NCBI GenBank assembly: GCA_007449985.2
Contig: VIIQ02000039.1
Coordinates: 496,001 to 560,000 of the forward strand
From: Desmodesmus armatus
Lineage: Eukaryota; Chlorophyta; Chlorophyceae; Sphaeropleales; Scenedesmaceae
Direction: 5' to 3'
Length of the DNA stretch: 64,000 bases
The first letter of the stretch is position 1; every line of letters starts with the position of its first letter. The notes under the pieces are model-generated. The model had not been told where the DNA came from, did no database searches, and was given only the letters and a program-made list of their open reading frames with translations. Made by a program: the position numbers and the translations under genes. This document shows positions 1-9,507 of this stretch, piece by piece.

Positions 1-1468
1 GCATCTGCAGGCAGTGGTCGGCAAGGGGCCCGAAAGGTCACGACGATGGCATGCACAGCGCCTTTTGCCACCAGCAGCAGCGACAGGCTCACGCTCACCC
101 GCAATTGCTGACCCAACAGCGCAAAGCAAGAACACCACAGCAAGAACCACTGGAGCGCTTGATGGTGCCATGGTAACGACCAATACGCTTGAGCGGTGCT
201 GAGTGTGTGCAGTCCTGGGTGAGACAAATTTCACGCAGACACAGGCGCTGAACTTTGCTACTTAGCATACTTTATGCTTTCCGTCTGAGATGCTTTTTGG
301 TGCACGTGTTACCGTTAACCGTTTGCCAGTCACGTCGCGTCGCAAAATACAGGGTCAACTGTCGTCGCCGTTGGTCGTTGGGCACGGGCGGCATGAGCTT
401 GCACTCAGCCCCCTTGGTGTGTGTGCCGTCTGATATAGTGTGAAACATCGGGGGACAGTGCGATGCTCAACTGGTGGAAGTCCTGCATCGTCTGTACAGG
501 ACTTGTGATGATGTGCCCTAGCTTGAACAGCTTACTAAGGGATCCTGCAGCCCGGCACGGTCACGGTGACTGATGTACCATGCACTGTGCTCAAAGAGCT
601 GCTCAGCACAAACGACTCACTGCGCACGGCTAACAAATTCAACGCAAGTGTTACACACCAAGCTGACAGCCTGGCCACAACAAACTTTGGGCCTTCAAAG
701 GGCCCCACACCTCTCCATTGCTCTGCCCTTGCCAAGGGCAGTGCTTCCATATGTCACATGTGGCCAGTGGCCAGGCCACAGCTCTACCACAGATGACAGC
801 ACGTGCTGCTGCATACCTGTGCACAAGGATCTGTCCAAGACACCACAGCAAGACGAACCCATCGCCCAGTGAGCTTGCTGCGCACCCCTTCACGCCTCAT
901 CCCCACCACAAACACCATCAAGCCTTGAAGTCCATGTCACATGTTGACTCAACATGCAGTGCTGCTTTCTGTCTTGCAAACAATTGAAAGAGAGTGGCTC
1001 TGGCAACTCTGCTGTGACTGCAGCTGTGCACCAGATCTGAACATCTGCCCTGAGGTCCTCAGCTGAAACAATCCTGGCGCCCTGCATCGCTGTGCTGGCT
1101 GCCCTTGGGCGCACGGCCCATGCAGGGCCTGTCCTGCCAGCTGCCGCCGATGCTGCTGAACACATGTGCTGCAGGATCAGGAGGCTGCCAGCCTTCACTG
1201 TCATTGCTGCTGATGCTGCAATCATGCTGCCTCCAATTGCCCCGAAAGGCTCTGGCTCATGCTTTCAAAGGTGTGACACCTCACTGCATTAGCGTTGCAC
1301 AGGTGACCATTCCTTACGGACGGCATTGGTAAGCCTGCAGCTGGCGCCAAACAGGCTCACCATCAGGTTCCTGCAATAGCAGCATGGCATAGGCAAAAGC
1401 AGGCGCGCAGCAGACATGTCATGAGTGGGTGATGCCAACTTGGTGTCAATGCCACTGGTGCACATGGT
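1..1468. other. No supportable gene
   Basis: I see no exon with recognisable protein similarity in this stretch. Several short overlapping ORFs occur on both strands but none shows a domain, and their composition resembles the surrounding non-coding sequence. It ends at the left boundary of the 529-bp repeat copy that starts at 1469. Confidence 0.5.
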
Positions 1469-1997
1469 TGACACAACCGATAAGGGCAGTGCCCGATAAG
1501 CTCTACAGTACTGGATGGTACTGGGGGGTGGTGTACATCTGCATGTTTAGTGTCCGATGACGAGGCCGTGGCAGGGAAGCCATGTTGAGAAATGCAAGGA
1601 TGCACGTTGTGTGCTTAAGAAAGCGAAACATGCAGGGCAGTTTCGCAGATATTTGTGGTGGTGTTATATGACAGGTGACTGTGTTGGTTCGGGTCGCTCT
1701 GTCTGAGGATAAGGTGCGCATGCAGGCAGGGTCCGGCATGCCGAGAATCTCCGTTCTTTGTCTGTTTAAAGTGTAACACTTCAGGTACCCAGCACGTCCC
1801 GGTGGCACTGAGGGGGTGGTAGCCGAGCTCCACCCGCTGAGGGTTGCAACCCGAAGCACAGTCAGGGCGATTGGAGCTTCTCAGGCTTAGGTGCAGCTGT
1901 AAAGGTCTCTTGCGCAGCGGCTTGGAGCAGCTGAGCTGTTCGCGAAGCCATCAACAGTAGCGGGTGCAACAGGAAGCACCGCTCTCAACCCCTTATC
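1469..1997. mobile_element. 529-bp dispersed repeat, copy 1
   Basis: This segment matches 8610-9138 base for base except for three substitutions, with no indels. Inside its left edge is GATAAGGG (1479-1486) and its right edge ends CCCTTATC, so the ends carry an 8-bp inverted repeat. The left end also holds a small GGGCA-G-TGCCC hairpin. No transposase is encoded; a 118-codon antisense ORF shared by both copies has no recognisable domain. A non-autonomous DNA element (MITE-like) is the simplest reading, but no clear target-site duplication is visible around this copy. Confidence 0.7.
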
Positions 1998-2147
1998 ATT
2001 CTCGGCATCACCTGTTGCATTTGACCTTTACGTTTGTAGCCTTAAGTCAGGTGAGCAGGCACTCGGCTGCAGGTTGCAAAAAAAAAGAAAAGTGCAGGGT
2101 CGATCGAAGCAGCTGGGTCCGTCCCACACTACACAGCTTGTTGCTGT

Positions 2148-2424
2148 TGCTTGGAAGCCGGGTCCTTCCCGCACTGCTTGGAAGCCGGGTCCTTCCCGCA
2201 CTGCTTGGAAGCCGGGTCCTTCCCGCACTGCTTGGAAGCCGGGTCCGTCCTGCACTGCTTGGAAGCCGGGTCCGTCCTGCACTGATTGGAAGCCGGGTCC
2301 GTCCTGCACTGATTGGAAGCCGGGTCCGTCCTGCACTGATTGGAAGCCGGGTCCGTCCTGCACTGATTGGAAGCCGGGTCCGTCCTGCGCTGATTGGAAG
2401 CCGGGTCCGCCCCGCACTGCACAC
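2148..2424. repeat. 27-bp tandem minisatellite, about 10 copies
   Basis: A 27-bp unit built around GGAAGCCGGGTCC and ending CGCACTGCT or CGCACTGAT is repeated about ten times with few changes. Because 27 is divisible by three, all frames stay open and give 9-residue repeats on both strands. I regard those ORFs as by-products of the repeat, not proteins. Confidence 0.9.
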
Positions 2425-2830
2425 AGCCTCGGGGCTGGTGGTTGCAACCGATCAAAAGCCGGGCCCGCCCCGCACTGCACACAGCCTCAGGGCTGGTGGT
2501 TGCAACTGATCAATAGCCGGGCCCCCGCCCCGCACTGCACACAGCCTCAGGGCTGGTGGTTGCAACTGACCAAAAGCCGGGTCCGCCCCGCACTGCACAC
2601 AGCCTCAGGGCTGGTGGTTGCACCTGATTGGAAGCCGGGTCCGCCCCGCACTGCACACAGCCTCAGGGCTGGTGGTTGCACCTGATTGGAAGCCGGGTCC
2701 GTCCCGCACTGCACACAGCCTCAGGGCTGGTGGTTGCACCTGATTGGAAGCCGGGTCCGTCCCGCACTGCACATAGCCTCAGGGCTGGTGGTTGCAACTG
2801 ACTGAAAGCCGGGTCCGGCCCGCACCCACA
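2425..2830. repeat. 58-bp tandem minisatellite, about 7 copies
   Basis: The GGAAGCCGGGTCC core of the preceding array continues, now joined to a GCACACAGCCTCAGGGCTGGT segment, giving a period of about 58-60 bp. The array runs directly to the start of the gag-like ORF at 2838. The shared core suggests the 27-bp unit and the 58-bp unit are derived from one another. Confidence 0.85.
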
Positions 2831-2837
2831 TAGCTGT

Positions 2838-5048
2838 GTGTGGACGATTCAAAGCCGGGACCATCCCGCACTACCCCTAACACAACACAACACCCAACAG
2901 CTAGTGCAAGCGTCCAACAACCGACACACAAGGGACGCAACACTAAAGATGCATCGCAATCACATGACCATGGAGCAAGCGATGTTGCGGGTGCACACGG
3001 CCTCACGGATGCCTAGGCAGACGCTGCACTCCATGCCAACCAAGGCGGGTAGCGGCTTGGGCAACGCCAATAGGCTACAGCACCAGACAGCATGCCAAGC
3101 AAACAAGCCAGCTCCCCACAAGCCCCACCATGCATGCAGGTTGCGTGTGGTTGCACAAGGCAGCGAGGAGCGTCAAGTACAGATGAGGCAGCTGCAGCAC
3201 ATGGCACCAGCAGGTGGCTCCAGCAGCTTTGTTCGTACCCGTGCTGACTGTGAGAGCACACCGGACAGGATGGCGCCAGTACAGTACGCTGGGGCAGGCT
3301 TCTATCCCAACCGCATCCAACAAGAGGGGGCCAACCCCAAGATGGTGCAACCCCACGGCTGCTACACCTTGTCCCACCAACCCAGCCAGCAGCCCAGCAA
3401 CGGTCACCGGCTCGCTGAGGTGGGTCTGGCCAAACTGCGGCCGCACCAGCAGACCGCACCGCTGTGCCAGCACTGTGGCAAGTATGAGGGTCACAATGGC
3501 AGCGATTGCTGGTATCATGAGCCCCACAAAGCACCAGCATGGTGGGCACCACCCCTGTCAGCGAACGATGCACAACAGAGGTTGTACAGGCTGCGCTGCC
3601 GCGAGTTGGGCATCCATGCCAAGGCACCCGGGTCAAGTGAGAGGAGGGCCCGTTCTGCAGCAGCACGTATGTGGGACAACCGCAGCTATGAGCAGGCACG
3701 GGAACAGCAGCGCACAGCAGCCGGGAGCTCAGGCCAGGAGCCAAACACTCCCCGCACCTGCAGCACAGCTACTGCATGCCCTAACATCCAGGCTTACATG
3801 CAGGCCGCAACTAGTGTTGTGCCACTCAGCAAGCAGCCACTGAGCCCTAAGCCGCAGGTTGGAACCACGCAGTCTTCACCAGCAAGTGTACAGTCATACG
3901 CTGTGGAGCAGGCCCTACCCACACAACCAGTGCTGACTGCCGCTGCTGCTGCTCCGGCTGCTGCATTAGATCTGCAGTTGCAGTTGAATCTGGCGCTGCC
4001 TGCGCACAGGGCGTTTGTCAAAGTGCTCACAGCCTGGTGGGAAGAACAGGCCGCAGATGAGCAGGTTGTTGCCGAAGCAGAAGCCCGTACCAGCCCGTGC
4101 AAGGCGGACTCACAGGCACCCACCTCAAGCAGCTTCAGCAGCAGTGACAGCAGTGCACTTTGTGCAGCTGCAACACTGGGAACACCAATCGACACCTGGG
4201 CTCACATAGCTTGCTCTGCCGTCACATACGCCGATGCGGGTGCTGCAGCTTCCCCAGAGCAGCTTGCAGGAGACCCGACACAACTGGTGGTGGCTGCATT
4301 TGAGCAAGGCAGCTCGGCAATACGCATGCAGCAAAGTAGAACCTCACCTCTCAATGCTCAACACTCAGGTGAGGAGCATCTGCCAGGCACTGTCAGCAGC
4401 AATGGGGCCAGCAGCAATGATCACTGTGTTGAGGATGGGTCACAAGAGTACAAGGGTACAAACTCAGCAAACATGTCACACCGCCCCGAGCGTGCAACGT
4501 CAGAGTCAGGCAAGGCCCCACCCGCCAGCACGGCCGGCATGCCACTCAGCGAACGCTACCAGATGGGCATGACCATCAGAGTGGTGCCGTTGTTGCTTGT
4601 GTCTCTGTTGGTGCTGTTACCCTTCCTGTTGCGTGCTGCCAGCAGTGGTAGTTCGCAGCATCGTGTCATCCAGTGCACCCTTTCTGCAACGGTCCACATG
4701 GACGCTCAGCATCACATTACGTCTCATGATGGGCAACAGCTGTCACAGCTGTTCTCTTGGCAGGAGAAGCAGGGAGGGATGGAAACCTGCAGCAACATCT
4801 TGCCGTGCTGCTGGAGACCAGTGCTCTGGGCAGGCACCGAAGTGCGCAAAGGCACCTCTGAATATTCTCAGCGCATACACACCTGGCCTGGCAGCACAGC
4901 TCGCCCTTGCCTAAGCAGCAGCTGGTTTTGCAGCAGCCGTTCGGGGGGTGGTGCTCTGAGACATACCAGCGCTTCAGAACGGCTGCGCATCACCAGGCCC
5001 CTAAAAAAGCTGTACAAGCAGTGCAGAGTATCCTCAGCCCCTGCTTGA
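2838..5048 (+). CDS. Gag-like ORF with one zinc knuckle (retroelement ORF1 candidate)
   Basis: This is an open frame of 736 codons. Residues 210-224 form a zinc knuckle with Cys210, Cys213, His219 and Cys224; the spacing CX2CX5HX4C is one residue longer than the classic retroviral or retrotransposon CX2CX4HX4C. The following WYHEPHKAP resembles the run after knuckles in plant and algal Gag proteins. The rest is Gln-, Ala- and Ser-rich. After about residue 570 the character changes and better-looking stretches appear in other frames near 4597-5098, so the 3' part is probably frame-shifted or decayed. The same-strand LINE fragment 1.6 kb downstream makes an ORF1 role plausible, but nothing links the two directly. 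It could also be Gag of a Copia-type element. Confidence 0.5.
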   Translation: MWTIQSRDHPALPLTQHNTQQLVQASNNRHTRDATLKMHRNHMTMEQAMLRVHTASRMPRQTLHSMPTKAGSGLGNANRLQHQTACQANKPAPHKPHHACRLRVVAQGSEERQVQMRQLQHMAPAGGSSSFVRTRADCESTPDRMAPVQYAGAGFYPNRIQQEGANPKMVQPHGCYTLSHQPSQQPSNGHRLAEVGLAKLRPHQQTAPLCQHCGKYEGHNGSDCWYHEPHKAPAWWAPPLSANDAQQRLYRLRCRELGIHAKAPGSSERRARSAAARMWDNRSYEQAREQQRTAAGSSGQEPNTPRTCSTATACPNIQAYMQAATSVVPLSKQPLSPKPQVGTTQSSPASVQSYAVEQALPTQPVLTAAAAAPAAALDLQLQLNLALPAHRAFVKVLTAWWEEQAADEQVVAEAEARTSPCKADSQAPTSSSFSSSDSSALCAAATLGTPIDTWAHIACSAVTYADAGAAASPEQLAGDPTQLVVAAFEQGSSAIRMQQSRTSPLNAQHSGEEHLPGTVSSNGASSNDHCVEDGSQEYKGTNSANMSHRPERATSESGKAPPASTAGMPLSERYQMGMTIRVVPLLLVSLLVLLPFLLRAASSGSSQHRVIQCTLSATVHMDAQHHITSHDGQQLSQLFSWQEKQGGMETCSNILPCCWRPVLWAGTEVRKGTSEYSQRIHTWPGSTARPCLSSSWFCSSRSGGGALRHTSASERLRITRPLKKLYKQCRVSSAPA

Positions 5049-6630
5049 AGCATGCACTGAGGGTCCCCACAATTGCGTTGCAACTTTCTGGGCCTTAGCA
5101 ACCCTGTTCTGTTGAGCAGATCAGAGGGGCATAGAAAGCGCATCCACTGGTCAAGGGTTTTGGCTCAGCTCTGCATGGACCAGCAAGCCACCGTGGCTAA
5201 TTGGGTCAAGCTGAGTACAACCCTTTCTACCGGTCTTATGCGATGGAAGACCCTGATGCGTTCAGTACTACTGGGCCCAGTCTGTTGGTATATTGTGTGC
5301 GAGATGCCGTAATGCCGGGGGTGAGGAGTGTGGCGATGGTACATGTCAATGTAGTGATATGCGCCGCTTCCCAGGAGGCATTGGGGTTGCCTGTGACATG
5401 CAGCCACGGTTGTGCTTGGAACAAACACATCCCGTGTGCAGGGATAGGCTCCGCAGTTGGGGGGTGAACACTGGTGGCCATGGGTGGCACACGGGTTGAC
5501 GGGTGCCATGTTGGAAGGCGCAGATGCACAACCCTTCAGGTGTTGGGGACAGAAGCTCCAGCAGGCTTCAAGCTGCTGTGACAGCAAGGCAGACAACATG
5601 ATGGTGTACCAGACTGCAGCAGCCAAGCCCAGCGTTGGGTCGCTTGAACATACGGTAGGGGTTGACCCAAGCGACCAAAGTACAGCAACAGCTACGGCAG
5701 CATACAGCAGCAGATGCCAACAGCAGGTGAAACAGCAGCTACCGCAGTGACTACAAGCAGTGGCAGTTGCCGGAATGTCAACAGCACCAGTGGCAGCGCA
5801 CACAAGCAGAGGCTGGCACAGCAGCAACATCAACAGTTGTGCAGGCAACCGTGGCAGAGGCCGGCACGGCAGCAATTTACGGCAGTAAGCACAACAGCTG
5901 CAGCAGTGCAAACACAAGCAGCACCAGTGTCAGCATCAGCTGCAGCTGTGGCACACGACCTACAGATAAACCGGCAGCAGAGCAAGGTCCATCAGCAGCA
6001 CATCTTGTGAAGCCTACTCTCTTGCAAGAGGACCGTTGGCAGCAGTGACAGCAGCCAGAGGGAATCGCCTTTGCGTGGAAAGCTTGCCATGGCTGTTGCA
6101 TGAAGTTGCAATGTGGTTGATGGAAGCTGCACTTTGGTGCATGTGTTGCATGTGGTGAAGGTGTCCCAATTGTGATGTATGGTGTTGTTGTGTTGTTGCA
6201 TCCCAGGGTTGTATTGTGTGCCGCGTGGTCGCATTGTTTTGGGGGTATGGTGTCAAGAATTTGCATATGGAGTGACCATGTTGAGGGTGTTGCTGTTGTT
6301 ATAGTGTTGTTGTTACAACTTATTCAGCACCTAGCCTTGATCTTCTGGGTGTTTGTTAGGATTGATGCCGAGTGGCATCATGGATGTTGCTTGTGTTGGG
6401 TGCATCGCGGTGGTGGTGTTGATGAGTGTGTCAACGGATCTTTAGCCTTGTATGTGGGATGTGTCCTGGTTGTCGGCCACTTGAGGCCATCTGAAGGATG
6501 GTGATTGACGTGCTTGATGTTGGTTGCGCAGCTGGCAGGGGTATGTGGTGGCACAGCTTGCTTTGTTGAGGCTGGTCCGTGTATCAGGATGTTTTGTGCT
6601 AGTTACGCAGCCTGTGCACCCAAAATGGCA
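5049..6630. other. Gene-free stretch between gag-like ORF and LINE fragment
   Basis: I see no endonuclease or reverse-transcriptase core here. Around 5,690-6,010 the sequence is CAG-rich and gives Gln/Ala-rich frames only. From about 6,120 to 6,560 it is TTG/GTT-rich and non-coding in appearance. It may be a decayed internal part of a retroelement or unrelated filler. Confidence 0.4.
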
Positions 6631-6636
6631 GCTTCG

Positions 6637-7887
6637 CGCAAGTGTCAACCCCACTGACACATCTAAAACTGCCATCATGAAGGTACTAGGTGGCTGTGCA
6701 AGTGCCCGCCGCAGTGCTGCTGCAGCTACACGGATGGACAGCTCTGCTCAGACATACAAGTGGGGAGACATCACCATCCCACAAGTCACCAGCTACAAAT
6801 ATCTAGGGGTTACCATCAACAATACCAACACTTGGGATGACCACTTTGAAGCTCGCATGAAGTCAGGCACAAAGGCAGCAGCAGCCCAACGTAAAGTACT
6901 CACACAAGTGCGGCTCCCTGCCCACTTGCGCAAACTGACACTAACCACTATTGTGCAACCAGTGGTCACCTATGCTGCCCAGGTGTGGGCCCAACCCATC
7001 CAATCTTTGCGCAATCCTGGCAGATGGGTTTGACCACACGTGCTTTCCATTGCCCTGCAAACACCTCCCACATCTGCCTGCAACAAGAGCTGGGTTTGTT
7101 TCCTCTGCATGTAACATGCGACACACTTGCCATTAGGTACTGGCATCATCTAGAAAACACACCCACTGACCGACTACTGTACAAGATCCACACTGCATGG
7201 AGTGGCAAGTACCACCCTTGGGGTCAGAACATGCAGCGACTACTGACTGAGTACAACATTGACACTAGCACCCCTAAAGAAGTCAGTAAAGCAAATTTCA
7301 AGGGACATGTTGAAGCACGTGCAATCAACTATCTTAGGTCTTATTGGACACAGCCCCCCCGCAACCTAGGAGGTTCTGTGCACTCCAGGTACATGGCAGA
7401 CATTGGCATTGGAGAGCTCACACCTAGGCGGCCCAAACTCCGCACATATCTGCACACTCTAACCACCACTCCCCACCTGGAATCATGTAGAGCCGCTTCA
7501 CTGTTCATGCACTTCCGCCTTGAAACCCTCCCACTCAATGCCTTCCATAGCCATACAAGACACAGGGAGACAGCTGCTGCACGCAATGCAAGGCAACTCT
7601 GCCCATCCTGTAAACAACATGCTGAAACACCCACTCACTTCCTGTTGGAGTGCCCTGCCTACTCTATCCCCCGCAGCATGCCACATATTGCAGACTGTAT
7701 TGCAGATGCCCAAGCCAGCCCCACACAGGCCCCATGGCGCCAACTGCTCAACCAGCCTTTGATGGCCAACTACATCCTCCGCGCTTGGGACATTAGAAGA
7801 GCCGCCCTTGCAGGGCGCGAGGCCAATGGAGGAAGCTCTATGGCGTTAACACCTGGGCCTGCAGCTGATATCACTGGAGAGCAGTAA
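6637..7887 (+). pseudogene. LINE (non-LTR retrotransposon) ORF2 3' end, frameshifted
   Basis: The frame begins to look like a LINE reverse transcriptase at 6637 with the post-palm region: a TSKT motif, then YKYLGVTI, a WDDHF segment, and a VVTYAAQVWA motif typical of the thumb region. Near 7,000-7,030 the homology passes to another frame (ELGLFPLHV, then IRYWHHL) so a frameshift breaks the ORF. The C-terminus carries the zinc finger CPSCKQ...H...C (CX2CX8HX4C) seen at the end of many L1-type and RandI/Dualen-type ORF2 proteins. The endonuclease and the catalytic FADD region are absent, as expected for a 5'-truncated copy. No complete product can be made from it. Confidence 0.85.
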
Positions 7888-8276
7888 CAGTCCTTTGCAG
7901 CAGCAGCAGCAGTGGAGCGTTGACGGCAGTTGACTGATTTGACAGCTTTGTGTTTTTGTATCGAGAGCCGTCTAGTGCCGAGCCTCCGAATTGGTCCAGC
8001 CCAAAGTCACATTGCCACAAAGGGTTTTTTATATTCCTCCACGGAGGTTTTTGCCCGGCATCCATTCGGAGGGTTGTCCATCTCGTGCACTTAGATAGTA
8101 CGCTTGGGGATTTTTGGGTTGGTTTTCATCCTCACAAAAGCGTCAGGCTTCTCTGTTTTGATCCTCAGTATGTTGTTCCTTCTGGGTTGTTGTGCTATCT
8201 CCGTGATATCAGTGAATGGCTGGCATGAGCTCTTGAGTTTCATAGCTACAGGTGTAACTTTGATTTGATTTGATTT
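6637..8276 (+). mobile_element. 5'-truncated LINE copy with 3' tail
   Basis: The element comprises the ORF2 remnant (6637-7887), a 3' untranslated part, and a terminal run of TGATT units at about 8259-8276. TGTAA, the usual algal polyadenylation signal, lies at 8253 directly before this tail. A short tandem tail of this type is what target-primed reverse transcription leaves. The left boundary is where homology starts; no target-site duplication was identified. Confidence 0.65.
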
Positions 8277-8434
8277 GTGTGGGGGTGCTGTTTGCTTGGA
8301 GGCTGCATTTTTCAGTGCTGCAAAGCTTGCTAGTAACTGCATGCATGTGTGTTGTCCTAGTTTGACTAGTTTGATTGCCACTGGCATGTTGCCAGTAAAC
8401 CATCACACAGCACAGAGTGGCTGTGATGATGGTT

Positions 8435-8607
8435 GGGGGGTGTGTTATGTCAGCAGCAAAGCAGCATGACATGCAACATGCCAGCTAGCTAGTGTGCATG
8501 ACAGCCTCAGTAGAAGTAGTAGATTGTATGCAAGGCTATCGCGCACTCAAACATGCAGAGTCCTTGCGGTTGGCGCTAGTATGTCGGGGCGCTAGTATCA
8601 CGCGTCA
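8435..8607. repeat. 173-bp direct repeat, left copy
   Basis: This stretch is repeated, identically as far as I can see, at 9139-9311 (offset 704). The two copies bracket the 529-bp element copy 2, with only two extra bases (8608-8609) between this copy and the element. Confidence 0.9.
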
Positions 8608-8609
8608 GC

Positions 8610-9138
8610 TGACACAACCGATAAGGGCAGTGCCCGATAAGCTCTACAGTACTGGATGGTACTGGGGGGTGGTGTACATCTGCATGTTTAGTGTCCAATG
8701 ATGAGGCCGTGGCAGGGAAGCCATGTTGAGAAATGCAAGGATGCACGTTGTGTGCTTAAGAAAGCGAAACATGCAGGGCAGTTTCGCAGATATTTGTGGT
8801 GGTGTTATATGACAGGTGACTGTGTTGGTTCGGGTCGCTCTGTCTGAGGATAAGGTGCGCATGCAGGCAGGGTCCGGCATGCCGAGAATCTCCGTTCTTC
8901 GTCTGTTTAAAGTGTAACACTTCAGGTACCCAGCACGTCCCGGTGGCACTGAGGGGGTGGTAGCCGAGCTCCACCCGCTGAGGGTTGCAACCCGAAGCAC
9001 AGTCAGGGCGATTGGAGCTTCTCAGGCTTAGGTGCAGCTGTAAAGGTCTCTTGCGCAGCGGCTTGGAGCAGCTGAGCTGTTCGCGAAGCCATCAACAGTA
9101 GCGGGTGCAACAGGAAGCACCGCTCTCAACCCCTTATC
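8610..9138. mobile_element. 529-bp dispersed repeat, copy 2
   Basis: Same element as 1469-1997, with inner left end GATAAGGG at 8620 and right end CCCTTATC at 9131-9138. The three differences between copies are all CG versus TG/CA. It is flanked by 173-bp direct repeats, far longer than any normal transposase target duplication. Confidence 0.75.
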
Positions 9139-9311
9139 GGGGGGTGTGTTATGTCAGCAGCAAAGCAGCATGACATGCAACATGCCAGCTAGCTAGTGTG
9201 CATGACAGCCTCAGTAGAAGTAGTAGATTGTATGCAAGGCTATCGCGCACTCAAACATGCAGAGTCCTTGCGGTTGGCGCTAGTATGTCGGGGCGCTAGT
9301 ATCACGCGTCA
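9139..9311. repeat. 173-bp direct repeat, right copy
   Basis: Identical by eye to 8435-8607. It starts immediately after the last base of the 529-bp element. Confidence 0.9.
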
Positions 9312-9507
9312 TGGTGTACTTACAAAAAAGCAAGTGCGACAATCAATGTACGGCAGGCAAACAACAACAAGCAGGGACGATGCGGTCACACAGTGCAGCG
9401 TGGCTTTGACACCCGTTATGATTACAAGTGTTGCTTTCCGCTAAGCACTGTTGAGAAACGCGTCGAGCCACACCGCAAGCATCACAGCAAGCAAGGAGCA
9501 GGGAGCT

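Noticed and set aside
1964..2685. Repeat-protein-like ORFs (9-residue units) on both strands
   Set aside because: The 27-bp minisatellite keeps every frame open; there is no start context or partner sequence.
2148..2830. CRISPR array
   Set aside because: Units are contiguous with no unique spacers, and the genome is eukaryotic.
8644..9000. 118-codon minus ORF shared by both 529-bp copies (also 1503-1859)
   Set aside because: No domain, and identical only because the DNA is a recent duplicate.
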